NCBI RefSeq assembly: GCF_005144865.1
Contig: NZ_SWFM01000001.1
Location: 372,001 to 436,000, forward strand
DNA: 64,000 nt
Origin: Guptibacillus hwajinpoensis
GTDB taxonomy: Bacteria; Bacillota; Bacilli; Bacillales; Guptibacillaceae
Reading direction: 5' to 3'
Part shown: positions 55,227 to 64,000 of the stretch, piece by piece
Numbering within the stretch: position 1 is the first letter of the stretch
Layout: each line of letters begins with the position of its first letter
Program-made: the position numbers and the translations under genes
The notes under the pieces: generated by a model
Database searches by the model: none
The model's input: only the letters and a program-made list of their open reading frames with translations
Told to the model about the DNA's origin: nothing

Positions 55227-56792
55227 TGCATACTCAACTGCCCTTGTTTCACGAATTACCGTGACTTTAATGTGCCCAGGGTAGTCCAGTTCATTTTCGA
55301 TTTTCTTAGTAATCTCTCGTGCTAGACGATAAGATGAAACGTCATCGACAAGATCAGGTTTAACCATAATTCTAATTTCACGACCTGCTTGAATAGCAAA
55401 TGACTTCTCTACGCCCTCAAACGACTCTGAAATCTCTTCCAGTTTCTCAAGACGACGAATGTACGTCTCTAATGTCTCACGACGTGCTCCCGGACGTGCA
55501 GCTGACAATGCATCGGCCGCTGCCACAAGAGTTGAGATTACAGATGTAGCTTCCGTATCACCATGGTGAGATGCGATTGCATTAATTACAACAGGATGCT
55601 CTTTGTACTTAGTCGCAAGCTCTACGCCAATTTCAACGTGGCTTCCTTCCACTTCATGGTCAATCGCTTTACCAAGATCATGTAGAAGACCAGCACGTCG
55701 AGCAAGCTGTACATCTTCCCCAAGCTCTGCTGCCATAAGTCCTGTTAAATAAGCAACTTCCATGGAATGCTTCAATACATTCTGTCCATAACTTGTACGG
55801 AATTTCAAACGTCCCAGAATCTTAATGAGATCCGGGTGGAGTCCGTGAACTCCAATTTCAAATGTGGATTGTTCTCCAACTTCGCGGATGTATTCGTCTA
55901 CTTCCCTGCGTGATTTCTCAACCATTTCTTCAATTCGTGCAGGGTGTATTCTTCCATCCTGTACGAGTTTATCCAGGGCATTACGAGCGATTTCTCTTCG
56001 TATCGGATCAAAACCGGACAGAATAACTGCCTCAGGTGTGTCATCGATAATTAAATCAATCCCCGTCAGCGTTTCAAGAGTTCGAATGTTTCGACCTTCA
56101 CGGCCAATAATCCGACCTTTCATCTCATCATTTGGCAGGTTAACAACGGAAACCGTCGTTTCTGCAACATGATCCGCAGCGCAGCGCTGAATTGCAAGCG
56201 ATAATACTTCTCTCGCCTTCTTATCAGCTTCTTCTTTTGCATGATTCTCACGCTCTTTCACCATCTGCGCTAGTTCATGCTCAAGTTCATGCTCGCTTTC
56301 ACGGAAGATGATTTGCTTCGCTTCTTCCCTCGTAAGACCGGAAATCCGCTGAAGTTCCTGTTGCTGTTCTTGTAGCAACTCCTCCACTTTGCCTTCCATC
56401 TCTTCAATTTGTCGTTGTTTTTTGGTGAGAGAGTCCTCTCTTCTTTCGAGGGAATCCTCTTTTTTGTCAAGAGTCTCACTTTTGCGATCAAGGACCTCTT
56501 CTTTTTGTACCAAACGATTCTCTTGTTTTTGTAACTCATTTCTGCGTTCACGAATTTCACGCTCAGCTTCAACACGAAGATTATGATTCTCGTCCTTCGC
56601 TTCAAGCATAGCTTCCTTTTTCAAAGCTTCCGCGTCGTTTTTACCTTCTTTGATAATCCGTTGCGCTTCCAATTCTGCACTGGAGATTTTCGCTTCAGCA
56701 ATCGTTTTGCGAACAAGAAATCCAACAACTGCTCCGACTACTGCAGAGACCAGCATAGTGGAGATGATGATCACTATATCCATCGAACTCAC
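55221..56792 (-). CDS. rny: Ribonuclease Y
   Basis: 523 aa. One N-terminal membrane span (about 5-27), a long coiled coil (30-200), KH domain [15 protein letters not shown], and HD domain with [12 protein letters not shown]. Membrane-anchored endonuclease initiating mRNA decay; partner of the RicA complex. Confidence 0.97.
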   Translation of the reverse strand: MSSMDIVIIISTMLVSAVVGAVVGFLVRKTIAEAKISSAELEAQRIIKEGKNDAEALKKEAMLEAKDENHNLRVEAEREIRERRNELQKQENRLVQKEEVLDRKSETLDKKEDSLERREDSLTKKQRQIEEMEGKVEELLQEQQQELQRISGLTREEAKQIIFRESEHELEHELAQMVKERENHAKEEADKKAREVLSLAIQRCAADHVAETTVSVVNLPNDEMKGRIIGREGRNIRTLETLTGIDLIIDDTPEAVILSGFDPIRREIARNALDKLVQDGRIHPARIEEMVEKSRREVDEYIREVGEQSTFEIGVHGLHPDLIKILGRLKFRTSYGQNVLKHSMEVAYLTGLMAAELGEDVQLARRAGLLHDLGKAIDHEVEGSHVEIGVELATKYKEHPVVINAIASHHGDTEATSVISTLVAAADALSAARPGARRETLETYIRRLEKLEEISESFEGVEKSFAIQAGREIRIMVKPDLVDDVSSYRLAREITKKIENELDYPGHIKVTVIRETRAVEYAK

Positions 56793-56926
56793 CTCCTCCT
56801 GCTATCAACTTGTTGGTTTACTGTCATGTTAGTTCTTTGTACCATTTGCAAGATTTCAATCCAGCACATGTCACTTGTTAAGAGTAAAGTATAATCTTAC
56901 TAGAAAATTATAATTATACAATTAAT

Positions 56927-56955
56927 ATTGTATCTTTCAGCGTAAGGGTTGTCAA
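56927..56955 (-). promoter_or_regulatory. Sigma-A promoter of rny
   Basis: TTGACA, 17 bp, TACAAT on the minus strand, about 130 bases before the rny start. The rest of the gap to the recA terminator is AT-rich without recognisable genes. Confidence 0.75.
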
Positions 56956-57130
56956 GAGAGCACATGGAGCCAAAATTGCTTCAGATAGCTCATTATTGCT
57001 CTTTTTTTCGCCTCTTAATCATGAATTATTCATTACTAATAACTGACATCTCTCTGCCTAAACATGGAAATGAAAATTTTCATTAAACAAACTATGAACG
57101 TATTTTACACAAAAAGCCTATGTAATTATA

Positions 57131-57158
57131 GAAAAAGCCGGTCTTAATGACCGACTAT
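57131..57158 (-). terminator. Terminator of recA
   Basis: AGTCGGTC/GACCGGCT stem with one mismatch and five Ts. Confidence 0.8.
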
Positions 57159-57169
57159 CTCTATCTATC

Positions 57170-58219
57170 TTACTTATCTTCATCAGGAAGAAGCGTATCT
57201 TTGCCTGTTGCAGTTTCTTCCGTCTGCTTATCTGCGTCAAGATTATGATGAGCGCGTACGCGTCCTTCAATTTCAGCTTCAATAGCCGGGTTTTCTTTCA
57301 AGAATTGCTTCGCATTTTCACGACCCTGTCCAAGGCGTTCGCCTTCAAACGAGAACCATGCGCCGCTCTTTTGAACGATCTCGAGGTTTGAACCGATATC
57401 AAGGATTTCACCCTGCTTAGAAATACCTTCACCATACATAATATCAACTTCAGCTTGTTTAAATGGTGGAGCAACCTTGTTCTTTACAACTTTAATACGA
57501 GTCTTGTTACCAACCATATCATTACCCTGTTTAAGAGTTTCAGCGCGGCGCACTTCTAATCTCACAGAAGAATAGAATTTAAGGGCACGTCCACCTGGAG
57601 TTGTTTCGGGGTTTCCGAACATAACTCCAACTTTTTCACGAATCTGGTTAATAAAGACCGCGGTGGTTTTGGACTTGTTAATCGCACCTGAAAGCTTACG
57701 AAGCGCTTGAGACATGAGACGTGCTTGTAAACCAACGTGAGCATCTCCCATTTCACCTTCGATTTCTGCCTTTGGTACAAGGGCAGCTACGGAGTCAACA
57801 ACAACCATATCAACTGCACCACTTCGTACGAGTGCTTCAGCAATTTCCAAAGCTTGTTCCCCTGTATCAGGTTGTGATAGCAGTAACTCATTAATATTAA
57901 CGCCTAGTTTTTCTGCATAAACTGGATCTAATGCATGTTCAGCATCTATAAAAGCGGCCTGACCGCCGTTGCGTTGTACTTCTGCGATAGCGTGAAGGGC
58001 AACAGTTGTTTTACCTGAAGATTCCGGACCGTATACTTCAATAACACGCCCTCTAGGATATCCTCCTACACCGAGAGCAATATCGAGTGCTAGCGATCCA
58101 GTGGAAATAGTAGAGACCCTTTGCTCGGCTTGTTCGCCAAGTTTCATAATGGAACCTTTACCAAATTGTTTTTCTATTTGTCTTAATGCCATATCTAAGG
58201 CAGCTTTGCGATCACTCAC
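57170..58219 (-). CDS. recA: Recombinase RecA
   Basis: 349 aa from GTG, with AGGAGG 9 bases upstream; B. subtilis RecA is 348. Walker [19 protein letters not shown] and the [21 protein letters not shown] loop 2 region are intact. Homologous recombination and LexA co-protease. The longer upstream frame is not conserved. Confidence 0.98.
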   Translation of the reverse strand: MSDRKAALDMALRQIEKQFGKGSIMKLGEQAEQRVSTISTGSLALDIALGVGGYPRGRVIEVYGPESSGKTTVALHAIAEVQRNGGQAAFIDAEHALDPVYAEKLGVNINELLLSQPDTGEQALEIAEALVRSGAVDMVVVDSVAALVPKAEIEGEMGDAHVGLQARLMSQALRKLSGAINKSKTTAVFINQIREKVGVMFGNPETTPGGRALKFYSSVRLEVRRAETLKQGNDMVGNKTRIKVVKNKVAPPFKQAEVDIMYGEGISKQGEILDIGSNLEIVQKSGAWFSFEGERLGQGRENAKQFLKENPAIEAEIEGRVRAHHNLDADKQTEETATGKDTLLPDEDK

Positions 58220-58252
58220 GAATGAATTCCTCCTCGTTATTAAACTATCACT

Positions 58253-58303
58253 ATCATATCTCTTTTTTATCAATTTGCCAATAGAAAACCGAACATTTAT
58301 TCG
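58253..58303 (-). promoter_or_regulatory. recA promoter and LexA box
   Basis: TTGGCA, 17 bp, TATGAT (58253-58281), with CGAATAAATGTTCG (58290-58303, minus strand), one base from the SOS box consensus, just upstream of the -35. Confidence 0.8.
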
Positions 58304-58375
58304 TCTTTTTATTTTTTACTTATCTTGACTTTTTCATCATTTCTTTGTTCTAAAGGTGAAGAAAAAGTTAAGAAG

Positions 58376-58408
58376 AACGATCAGCTCCAAGCCTTGGAGC
58401 TGATCGTT
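58376..58408 (-). terminator. Hairpin after the helicase gene
   Basis: A 16-bp stem AACGATCAGCTCCAAG with almost no loop; T-rich but interrupted tail on the minus strand. Confidence 0.7.
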
Positions 58409-58415
58409 TCGTTTT

Positions 58416-59984
58416 CTACACTCTGCTTTTTTGGGGTTTGGCAGGCTCTAAATGGATCGATTTACCATCAATGCCTCCTGCACGAAGCGCTTCATATACG
58501 AATGGAGCTACATCTTCGTGAACTTCAAAGAAAGAGAACTTCTCGAAGATATCAATTCGTCCGACAGAATCGTTCTCAACTCCTGCCATCACTGAAAGCT
58601 CACTAAGGAGTTTCTTTGGATGAAGGTCAATGTTACGTCCTACATTAAGGAAGAAACGCACCATGCCATTCTGTCCGCCCGTTTCACCGAAGTTATATTC
58701 GGATGGCGTTGTATTTTGTTTTTCTTGAATCGCGTTTTCTAGCAATGCTTGAACAAGTGCATGTGCATCATATTTCGCAAGAAGCAGTTCAGATGTTTCT
58801 CGAGCTGATGATTCCTGCTTTTGGTTCTTCAATTGCTTTTCAACTGATTTAACAATGTTTTCAAGATCCACTGATTCATCTTGAAGTGGTTCAGCAGAAA
58901 GGTTCAACTTGATTTTTGATTCAATCGACTGAAGAAAGCGCATGTCTTTCGGTGTTACTAGTGTTAATGCAATACCTTTATTCCCTGCACGACCGGTTCG
59001 TCCTATACGGTGAACATAACGCTCAGGATCCTCAGGGATATCATAATTAATTACATGACTGACGTGGGCAACGTCTATTCCTCTTGCGGCTATATCAGTC
59101 GCAACAAGAAAGTTAATCTGGGATCGTCTAAATAAATTCATCACTTTTGAACGCTGCTGTTGTGTAAGGTCACCATGAAGTTCTTCACCACGGTAGCCGC
59201 GTTTCTTAAGTGATTCCGTTAGCTGAGAAGCACCTTTTTTCGTTTTCGTAAAAATGATGCCAAGACGAATATCTTCATTCTCAATCACACGACAAAGGGT
59301 ATCAAACTTATCACTTTCGAACGTTCGATAGTACACTTGCTCAACTGTATCTGCAGTTACATCTCCTTTTGAAACCGAAATCGTAAGAGGGTTTTTCAAA
59401 TACTTTCCTGAAAGCTTACGAATCGGAGCTGGAATCGTAGCAGAGAAAAGCAATGATTGGCGCTGAACAGGTAACTGCTTGAAAATTAGTTCTATGTCAT
59501 CAATAAAGCCCATGTCGAGCATTTCATCAGCCTCATCAAGAACCGCCGTATGAACATTGTCTGTTTGAAGTGTTTTGCGCTTTAAGTGATCAAGCATACG
59601 TCCAGGTGTTCCTACAACGATATGAACACCTTTCTTCAATGCACGAATCTGATGATAGATCGGCTCGCCACCATATACGGCAAGGACATTAAGACCCTTA
59701 TATTTCGAAAGCTTCTGAAGTTCAATCGCAACCTGCATAGCAAGTTCACGTGTTGGGGTAAGAATAATAGCTTCAGGACCGCCAACTTTCTTTACTTTTT
59801 CGATAATAGGAATACCAAAGGCAGCCGTTTTTCCTGTTCCAGTCTGCGCTTGACCGATTATATCTCTTCCTTCAAGTATTGGTTCAAGTGCTTTTTCCTG
59901 GATAGGAGTCGGTTCCTTAAAACCAAGTTCAAGCACAGCTTTACTTACTTCATTGGATAATGCAAAGTCTTCAAAATTCTTCAT
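58416..59984 (-). CDS. DEAD-box RNA helicase with DbpA/CsdA-type RNA-binding domain
   Basis: About 522 aa from the ATG of MKNFEDF. RecA-like cores with AQTGTGKT, DEADEMLDMGF, SAT and HRIGRTGRAG. The C-terminal 75 residues (GMVRFFLNVGRNIDLHPKKLLSELS) are the DbpA/CsdA RNA-binding domain, as in YxiN/DbpA and DeaD. Roles in ribosome assembly or cold adaptation are likely. It is inserted between cinA and recA, which are adjacent in B. subtilis. Confidence 0.92.
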   Translation of the reverse strand: MKNFEDFALSNEVSKAVLELGFKEPTPIQEKALEPILEGRDIIGQAQTGTGKTAAFGIPIIEKVKKVGGPEAIILTPTRELAMQVAIELQKLSKYKGLNVLAVYGGEPIYHQIRALKKGVHIVVGTPGRMLDHLKRKTLQTDNVHTAVLDEADEMLDMGFIDDIELIFKQLPVQRQSLLFSATIPAPIRKLSGKYLKNPLTISVSKGDVTADTVEQVYYRTFESDKFDTLCRVIENEDIRLGIIFTKTKKGASQLTESLKKRGYRGEELHGDLTQQQRSKVMNLFRRSQINFLVATDIAARGIDVAHVSHVINYDIPEDPERYVHRIGRTGRAGNKGIALTLVTPKDMRFLQSIESKIKLNLSAEPLQDESVDLENIVKSVEKQLKNQKQESSARETSELLLAKYDAHALVQALLENAIQEKQNTTPSEYNFGETGGQNGMVRFFLNVGRNIDLHPKKLLSELSVMAGVENDSVGRIDIFEKFSFFEVHEDVAPFVYEALRAGGIDGKSIHLEPAKPQKSRV

Positions 59985-59995
59985 ACCTACGTAAT

Positions 59996-61225
59996 TCACC
60001 TTTCTAAATTCAATAGTGTATTAAATCCATGTTTCACTGTTCGTTTACGAATAGCATCTCGATTACCAGCAAGTTGAAGTGAAATGACTTTCTCCCCTAA
60101 TGGTGATGCTATTCCAATAAACACAGTACCAGGTTCCTTTCCTTCACTAGGGTCTGGTCCAGCTACGCCGGTGAAACTGATTCCGACATCGGTGTTATAT
60201 CTCGCTTTAACGCTTTTTGCAAGTTCAATCGCACACTCTTCGCTTACGGCACCGTATGCTTCGAGCGTTTCGTTTGATACGCCGATCTCTCGCTTTACTT
60301 CGTTAGAGTAACACACAACCCCACCATAAAAAAGTGAAGAAACTCCAGGAAGATCTGTTAATTGTTGACTAAACAGTCCACCAGTAAGGCTTTCAGCAGA
60401 TGAAATTGTCCAATTGCGTTCTTTAAGCATTGAAAACGTTTCTTTTGGAAGAGAAGTCTGGTCATAACCATACAAGAACTTCCCAACACGCTGACTGATT
60501 TTTTCTTCAGTTTCGTCAATAAGCTTTTCGGCTACTTCTTTAGAATCCGCTTTTGCTGTTAGGCGAAGCGTTACTTCCCAGTCCCCTGCTAAAGGAGCAA
60601 TGGTAGGATTTGTTTGATGATCAATTAAATCTTCAAGTTCGGTCTCAAGCCTAGATTCCCCAATACCAAAGAAACGAAGCACACGAGAGACAATGGTGTC
60701 ACCCTGCTTCATCTGACTAAGTAAGTATGGCTCTGCATAATTTGTGAACATTGGGTAAAGTTCTTTAGGGGGGCCTGGAAACAGCATATACGTCCGATTA
60801 TTCGCTGTTAAAGCCATACCAGGAGCCATTCCGTTGTCATTTCGAAGAACGTCTGCACCATCTAAGACTAGCGCTTGTTTACGATTATTCTCTGACATAG
60901 GTGCTCCAGTTTTCGTATAATAAGCTTGAATGGTATCCATAGCTTCTTCATTGTAAACAAGCTTTTTGTTAAGTGTTTCAGCAATCGTTTCCTTCGTAAG
61001 GTCATCTTTCGTTGGACCAAGTCCACCGGTGAAAATTAGCAAATCTGATCGAGACTCTGCCGTTTCTATCACCTGTTTCAGTCGATCACTATTGTCTCCA
61101 ACAACAGTGTGATAGAAAACATTAATACCAAGATCAGCAAGTCGGGTAGAAATAAATTGTGCATTTGTGTTTGCTATTTGTCCAAGTAATAACTCTGAAC
61201 CTATTCCGATAACTTCTGCATTCAT
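59996..61225 (-). CDS. cinA: Competence/damage-inducible protein CinA
   Basis: 409 aa. N-terminal molybdopterin-binding-like domain ([31 protein letters not shown]) and C-terminal NMN deamidase (PncC) domain ([19 protein letters not shown]). Its stop overlaps a possible GTG start of the helicase gene, so the two are probably co-transcribed. Confidence 0.96.
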   Translation of the reverse strand: MNAEVIGIGSELLLGQIANTNAQFISTRLADLGINVFYHTVVGDNSDRLKQVIETAESRSDLLIFTGGLGPTKDDLTKETIAETLNKKLVYNEEAMDTIQAYYTKTGAPMSENNRKQALVLDGADVLRNDNGMAPGMALTANNRTYMLFPGPPKELYPMFTNYAEPYLLSQMKQGDTIVSRVLRFFGIGESRLETELEDLIDHQTNPTIAPLAGDWEVTLRLTAKADSKEVAEKLIDETEEKISQRVGKFLYGYDQTSLPKETFSMLKERNWTISSAESLTGGLFSQQLTDLPGVSSLFYGGVVCYSNEVKREIGVSNETLEAYGAVSEECAIELAKSVKARYNTDVGISFTGVAGPDPSEGKEPGTVFIGIASPLGEKVISLQLAGNRDAIRKRTVKHGFNTLLNLER

Positions 61226-61400
61226 ACTTATTCATCCCTTCTATTAAAAACCTGATTAGCAACCAAGTTTATTAACATGATCATAACTCTTCTTCCTCTA
61301 TTATACATTGGAATGGTCATTACGTATAAGAAAGCGCCTCATGTCCCTTTAATATGGTACGAATGAAACGGTCATTAAGTGAGGATAAAAATGGTTTCAA

Positions 61401-61424
61401 AAAGGAACAGAATAATCTGTTCCT
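61401..61424 (-). terminator. Terminator of pgsA
   Basis: AGGAACAGA/TCTGTTCCT, 4-base loop, five Ts on the minus strand. Confidence 0.85.
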
Positions 61425-61432
61425 CTAAGTGT

Positions 61433-62011
61433 TTAACGTGATTTCAGGAGTACTTCGCGATTTTTATAGAAATAATCCCATCCTGAATATACAGTTATTA
61501 TTAGTGCAGCCCATAATGAAATTGTCGCAAATGGAAAACCTACTGCTCCAAATGGTACATTTTCAATTAATAGAGCTATGATGGCGATAATTTGAATCCA
61601 TGTTTTTAGCTTCCCAAGATTGCTTGCTGCAAGCACCTCTCCCTCTGAAGAAGCAACAAGTCTAAGGCCAGTTACAGCGAACTCACGGCTTAAGATCAGA
61701 ACTACAATCCAAGCAGGTGCAGCACCTAGCTCCACAAGAGAAACGAATGCAGATGTAACAAGAAGTTTGTCTGCAAGTGGATCTAGAAATTTACCAAGAT
61801 TAGTAACAAGGTTGTGCTTTCTAGCGATATAACCGTCAATCCAATCTGTTATTGAAGCGAAAATAAAAATGGCTGTAGCGATTAACTGAGAATTTAATAA
61901 AACGGTTCCTGCAATCTCGGTTTCTCCAAGAGGCAGTGGAGCTAATAGAAAAATGAGAAAAACGGGTATTAGAAAAATGCGGGATACTGTAATTTTATTA
62001 GGTAAATTCAC
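61433..62011 (-). CDS. pgsA: CDP-diacylglycerol-glycerol-3-phosphate 3-phosphatidyltransferase
   Basis: 192 aa membrane enzyme making phosphatidylglycerol phosphate. The CDP-alcohol phosphatidyltransferase motif DWIDGYIARKHN...GKFLDPLAD is complete at about residues 55-80. Same order as B. subtilis: rodZ(ymfM)-pgsA-cinA-recA. Confidence 0.97.
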   Translation of the reverse strand: MNLPNKITVSRIFLIPVFLIFLLAPLPLGETEIAGTVLLNSQLIATAIFIFASITDWIDGYIARKHNLVTNLGKFLDPLADKLLVTSAFVSLVELGAAPAWIVVLILSREFAVTGLRLVASSEGEVLAASNLGKLKTWIQIIAIIALLIENVPFGAVGFPFATISLWAALIITVYSGWDYFYKNREVLLKSR

Positions 62012-62151
62012 GTATGTTCCTCCTAAATGTCATTTAACCAATAAATTGGGTAGTAGTTATTGTGAAACTATAAAAGCAACCCATTAAATCGTATTCTATT
62101 CTATCATTGTTTCTTTCATGCAGAAAGGAAAACTTCTCCAATGATTAGTCG

Positions 62152-62185
62152 AAAGAAAAAGGGTCATCTAACATAGATGACCCCT
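62152..62185 (-). terminator. Terminator of rodZ
   Basis: GGGTCATCT/AGATGACCC stem with T run on the minus strand. Confidence 0.85.
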
Positions 62186-62191
62186 ACTTGC

Positions 62192-63121
62192 TTACTCTGA
62201 TTTTTTAAAATTCAATGTAACGTTTTGAACAACGGGTTCATTTGGAATGTCAATCTTCTCTCCATTTACGAACACAGTAATATTTGGTGAGCTTCCTAGT
62301 CGCAATGACGCTGAAGATTCGCTTGTTAAGTCATGTGTAACCTTTTCACCTTTTTTAAGACTCTTATACACGTATCTCTTATCACTTGCACCTGTTAAAG
62401 CAACCCAACTACCGCCTTTAGCTTCTAGCTTAACCTCATACTTATCTGTGTTAGATAGTTCATAAGTTGAACTTGAAGAATTACTCTTGACTTTTTTGAT
62501 AGCCATTTCTGGTTCTTCTTCAGGTTTTTCTTCAGACTTCTCTTCAGACTTTTTGTCTTCTTCTGAGGGCTGATCCTTAGCTTCTCCATCAGGTTGATCT
62601 GATGACTCTTCAGGCTTTTTGGAATCTGATACCTCATCAGAAGAAGGCGCGTCACCACTATTCTCATCACTAGATACTTGTTCTTCTACTTGATTTGTTG
62701 TAGCAGTCTGATTTGTTTTCTCATCACCATTCTGCACTACATACCAAATGATGGCTGCAACACCGACCAATACGAGCACGACAAGAATCGATGGAAATAC
62801 GGATGACCACTTCGAAGTTGTTTTACTTGGTGAGGCCGGCCTTCTCATTTTTCTTGGAGGCAAGTTCTCTGGCACATCTGTGCTGGCTTTAGGAATTTCA
62901 GAGGCATATTCCTCAAGTAATTCCTCTCCGCCAAGGCCAACTGCTTCCGCATAGTTTTTAATAAATGCACGCGTATAAAAATTACCTGGAAGCAGTTCGT
63001 AATTTCCTTCTTCTATTGCATGAAGATAGCGTTTTTGAATCTTTGTGATGGATTGAATTTCCTCGATTGATAATCCCTTATCACTTCGAGCCTCTTTCAA
63101 TCGTTGACCTAGCTCTGTCAA
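62192..63121 (-). CDS. rodZ: Cell-shape protein RodZ (YmfM)
   Basis: 309 aa. Cytosolic XRE-type helix-turn-helix (residues 1-70), one membrane span at about 111-130, a very acidic Ser/Glu/Lys/Pro-rich linker (135-210), and a C-terminal extracytoplasmic DUF4115 domain. Couples MreB to wall synthesis. 17 bp after ymfK. Confidence 0.93.
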   Translation of the reverse strand: MTELGQRLKEARSDKGLSIEEIQSITKIQKRYLHAIEEGNYELLPGNFYTRAFIKNYAEAVGLGGEELLEEYASEIPKASTDVPENLPPRKMRRPASPSKTTSKWSSVFPSILVVLVLVGVAAIIWYVVQNGDEKTNQTATTNQVEEQVSSDENSGDAPSSDEVSDSKKPEESSDQPDGEAKDQPSEEDKKSEEKSEEKPEEEPEMAIKKVKSNSSSSTYELSNTDKYEVKLEAKGGSWVALTGASDKRYVYKSLKKGEKVTHDLTSESSASLRLGSSPNITVFVNGEKIDIPNEPVVQNVTLNFKKSE

Positions 63122-63138
63122 TGAAAAACACCTACCAA

Positions 63139-63921
63139 TTAGTTAAAGTCTAAGCTCGAAAATCCAGAATTCTGATTTTCAATCACTTGATATGTAATTT
63201 CTTGTTCCGGATCGTCTCGCAATTCAATTATATAATCAAAATCGTTCATCGTATACTCTGTTTCTTGAACAAATATATCAGGATGCTCAACTACCTTGGT
63301 TGCTGGTAGTCTCATGATGTCGCGGAGCACCTGCCAATGCTTCTCTGACGCTCTTCTTGCTGAAACAATTCCATCGATTAGGAAAATGTGATCACTATTT
63401 AACTCATCGTCCGCAATTTGGGTTCGAACAGTTTGTTTTAGCATTGTGGAAGACAAGAAAACCCACCTCTTATTCGCACATACGCTTGAGGCCACAATTG
63501 ATTCTGTCTTTCCTACACGTGGCATACCACGAATTCCAACGAGCTTATGTCCATCCTGCTTAAAGATTTCTGCAAGGAAATCAACAAGAAGACCAAGTTC
63601 ATCGCGAATGAACCGAAATGTTTTTTTGTCATCTGCGTCACGCTGTATGTATCTGCCATGACGAACAGCGAGACGGTCTCTCAATTTAGGCTCTCGCATT
63701 TTCGTAACTGTAATATTATCCATTGTATTGAGGATCGATTCAAGGCGCTCAATTTGCTCCACATCATCTACAAGAAGCAAAAGTCCCCTTCTCATATCGT
63801 CAACACCATTAATTGTAATAATATTAATACCTAGCATTCCCAATAGAGAAGCGACGTCTCCAAGAAGACCAGGTCTGTTCTTGTGAATCTCGTATTCAAG
63901 GTACCATTCCTTTTTCTCCAT
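63139..63921 (-). CDS. ymfK: YmfK-like protein (DUF3388)
   Basis: 260 aa. N-terminal ACT-like segment (YEIHKNRPGLLGDVASLLGMLGINIITI) and a P-loop-like GMPRVGKTES near residue 133. Function unknown. The ATG has GAGGGAG upstream. Directly precedes rodZ as in B. subtilis. The last 79 bases of the window hold no gene. Confidence 0.9.
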   Translation of the reverse strand: MEKKEWYLEYEIHKNRPGLLGDVASLLGMLGINIITINGVDDMRRGLLLLVDDVEQIERLESILNTMDNITVTKMREPKLRDRLAVRHGRYIQRDADDKKTFRFIRDELGLLVDFLAEIFKQDGHKLVGIRGMPRVGKTESIVASSVCANKRWVFLSSTMLKQTVRTQIADDELNSDHIFLIDGIVSARRASEKHWQVLRDIMRLPATKVVEHPDIFVQETEYTMNDFDYIIELRDDPEQEITYQVIENQNSGFSSLDFN

Positions 63922-64000
63922 ATGCCAACTCCCTCAGCCACAAATTTCCTATGTTTCTTTAATCATAAATGATTTTCAATTAGTATAAAAGAGATGAATA

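Overview
The window is chromosomal DNA from an endospore-forming member of the Bacillaceae. It carries small acid-soluble spore protein genes (sspN, tlp, sspO, sspP), cotE, spoVS, spoVK and sirA. Gene order follows the Bacillus subtilis lexA-citB and recA-glnA regions. The species cannot be named from the sequence, but several inserted genes suggest a genus other than Bacillus sensu stricto. No rRNA, CRISPR, prophage or intact insertion sequence was seen.

Layout. 1-1300: the end of a PlcR-like peptide-responsive regulator, facing a 31-codon membrane peptide gene and a 45-codon PapR-like secreted propeptide gene. 1.3-3.5 kb: a uracil-DNA-glycosylase-like protein, an SGNH hydrolase and a HesB-fold protein. 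3.5-6.2 kb: yneQ, yneP, tlp, two poorly known genes, sspN and an FbpB-like peptide gene. 6.3-10.1 kb: a MITE-like repeat, aconitase, sspO, a YtzC-like gene and sspP. 10.1-17.9 kb: a complete selenocysteine locus (selA, a SelW-like selenoprotein, a Sec-containing selD, selB, a tRNA-Sec gene) with a PhnCDE-type ABC transporter directly behind selB. 18.3-25.1 kb: a yneK-ccdC-ccdA-yneF-sirA-ynzC-yneB-yneA-lexA block. Compared with B. subtilis it lacks tkt and yneI, and it has gained an orphan mrpB, a DD-carboxypeptidase and a second HesB-like gene. 25.3-31.1 kb: accessory genes, including a staygreen homologue, a secreted pyroglutamyl-peptidase-like protein, and a dihydroorotate-dehydrogenase-like domain fused to a duplicated membrane domain. 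31.3-39.5 kb: glnA (no glnR beside it), ynbB, hflX, spoVK, ydjO, a degenerate tyrosine recombinase, hfq and miaA. 39.5-50 kb: mutL, mutS, a cluster of fold-back repeats, cotE, ymcA, miaB, kbl and tdh. 50-64 kb: korAB, a dipeptidase, spoVS, ymdB, a second MITE-like repeat, rny, recA, a DEAD-box helicase, cinA, pgsA, rodZ and ymfK.

How genes work together. SelD makes selenophosphate, SelA converts seryl-tRNA-Sec to selenocysteyl-tRNA, and SelB delivers it to UGA. Two in-frame UGA codons are visible, in selD and in the SelW-like gene. Each is followed by a hairpin with a GUU loop at the right distance to be a bacterial SECIS. The transporter is a candidate selenium importer. LexA boxes lie between lexA and yneA and upstream of recA, giving an SOS regulon with the divisome inhibitor YneA. 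The ccd genes serve cytochrome c maturation. The recA-to-hfq half is housekeeping DNA repair, RNA metabolism and sporulation.
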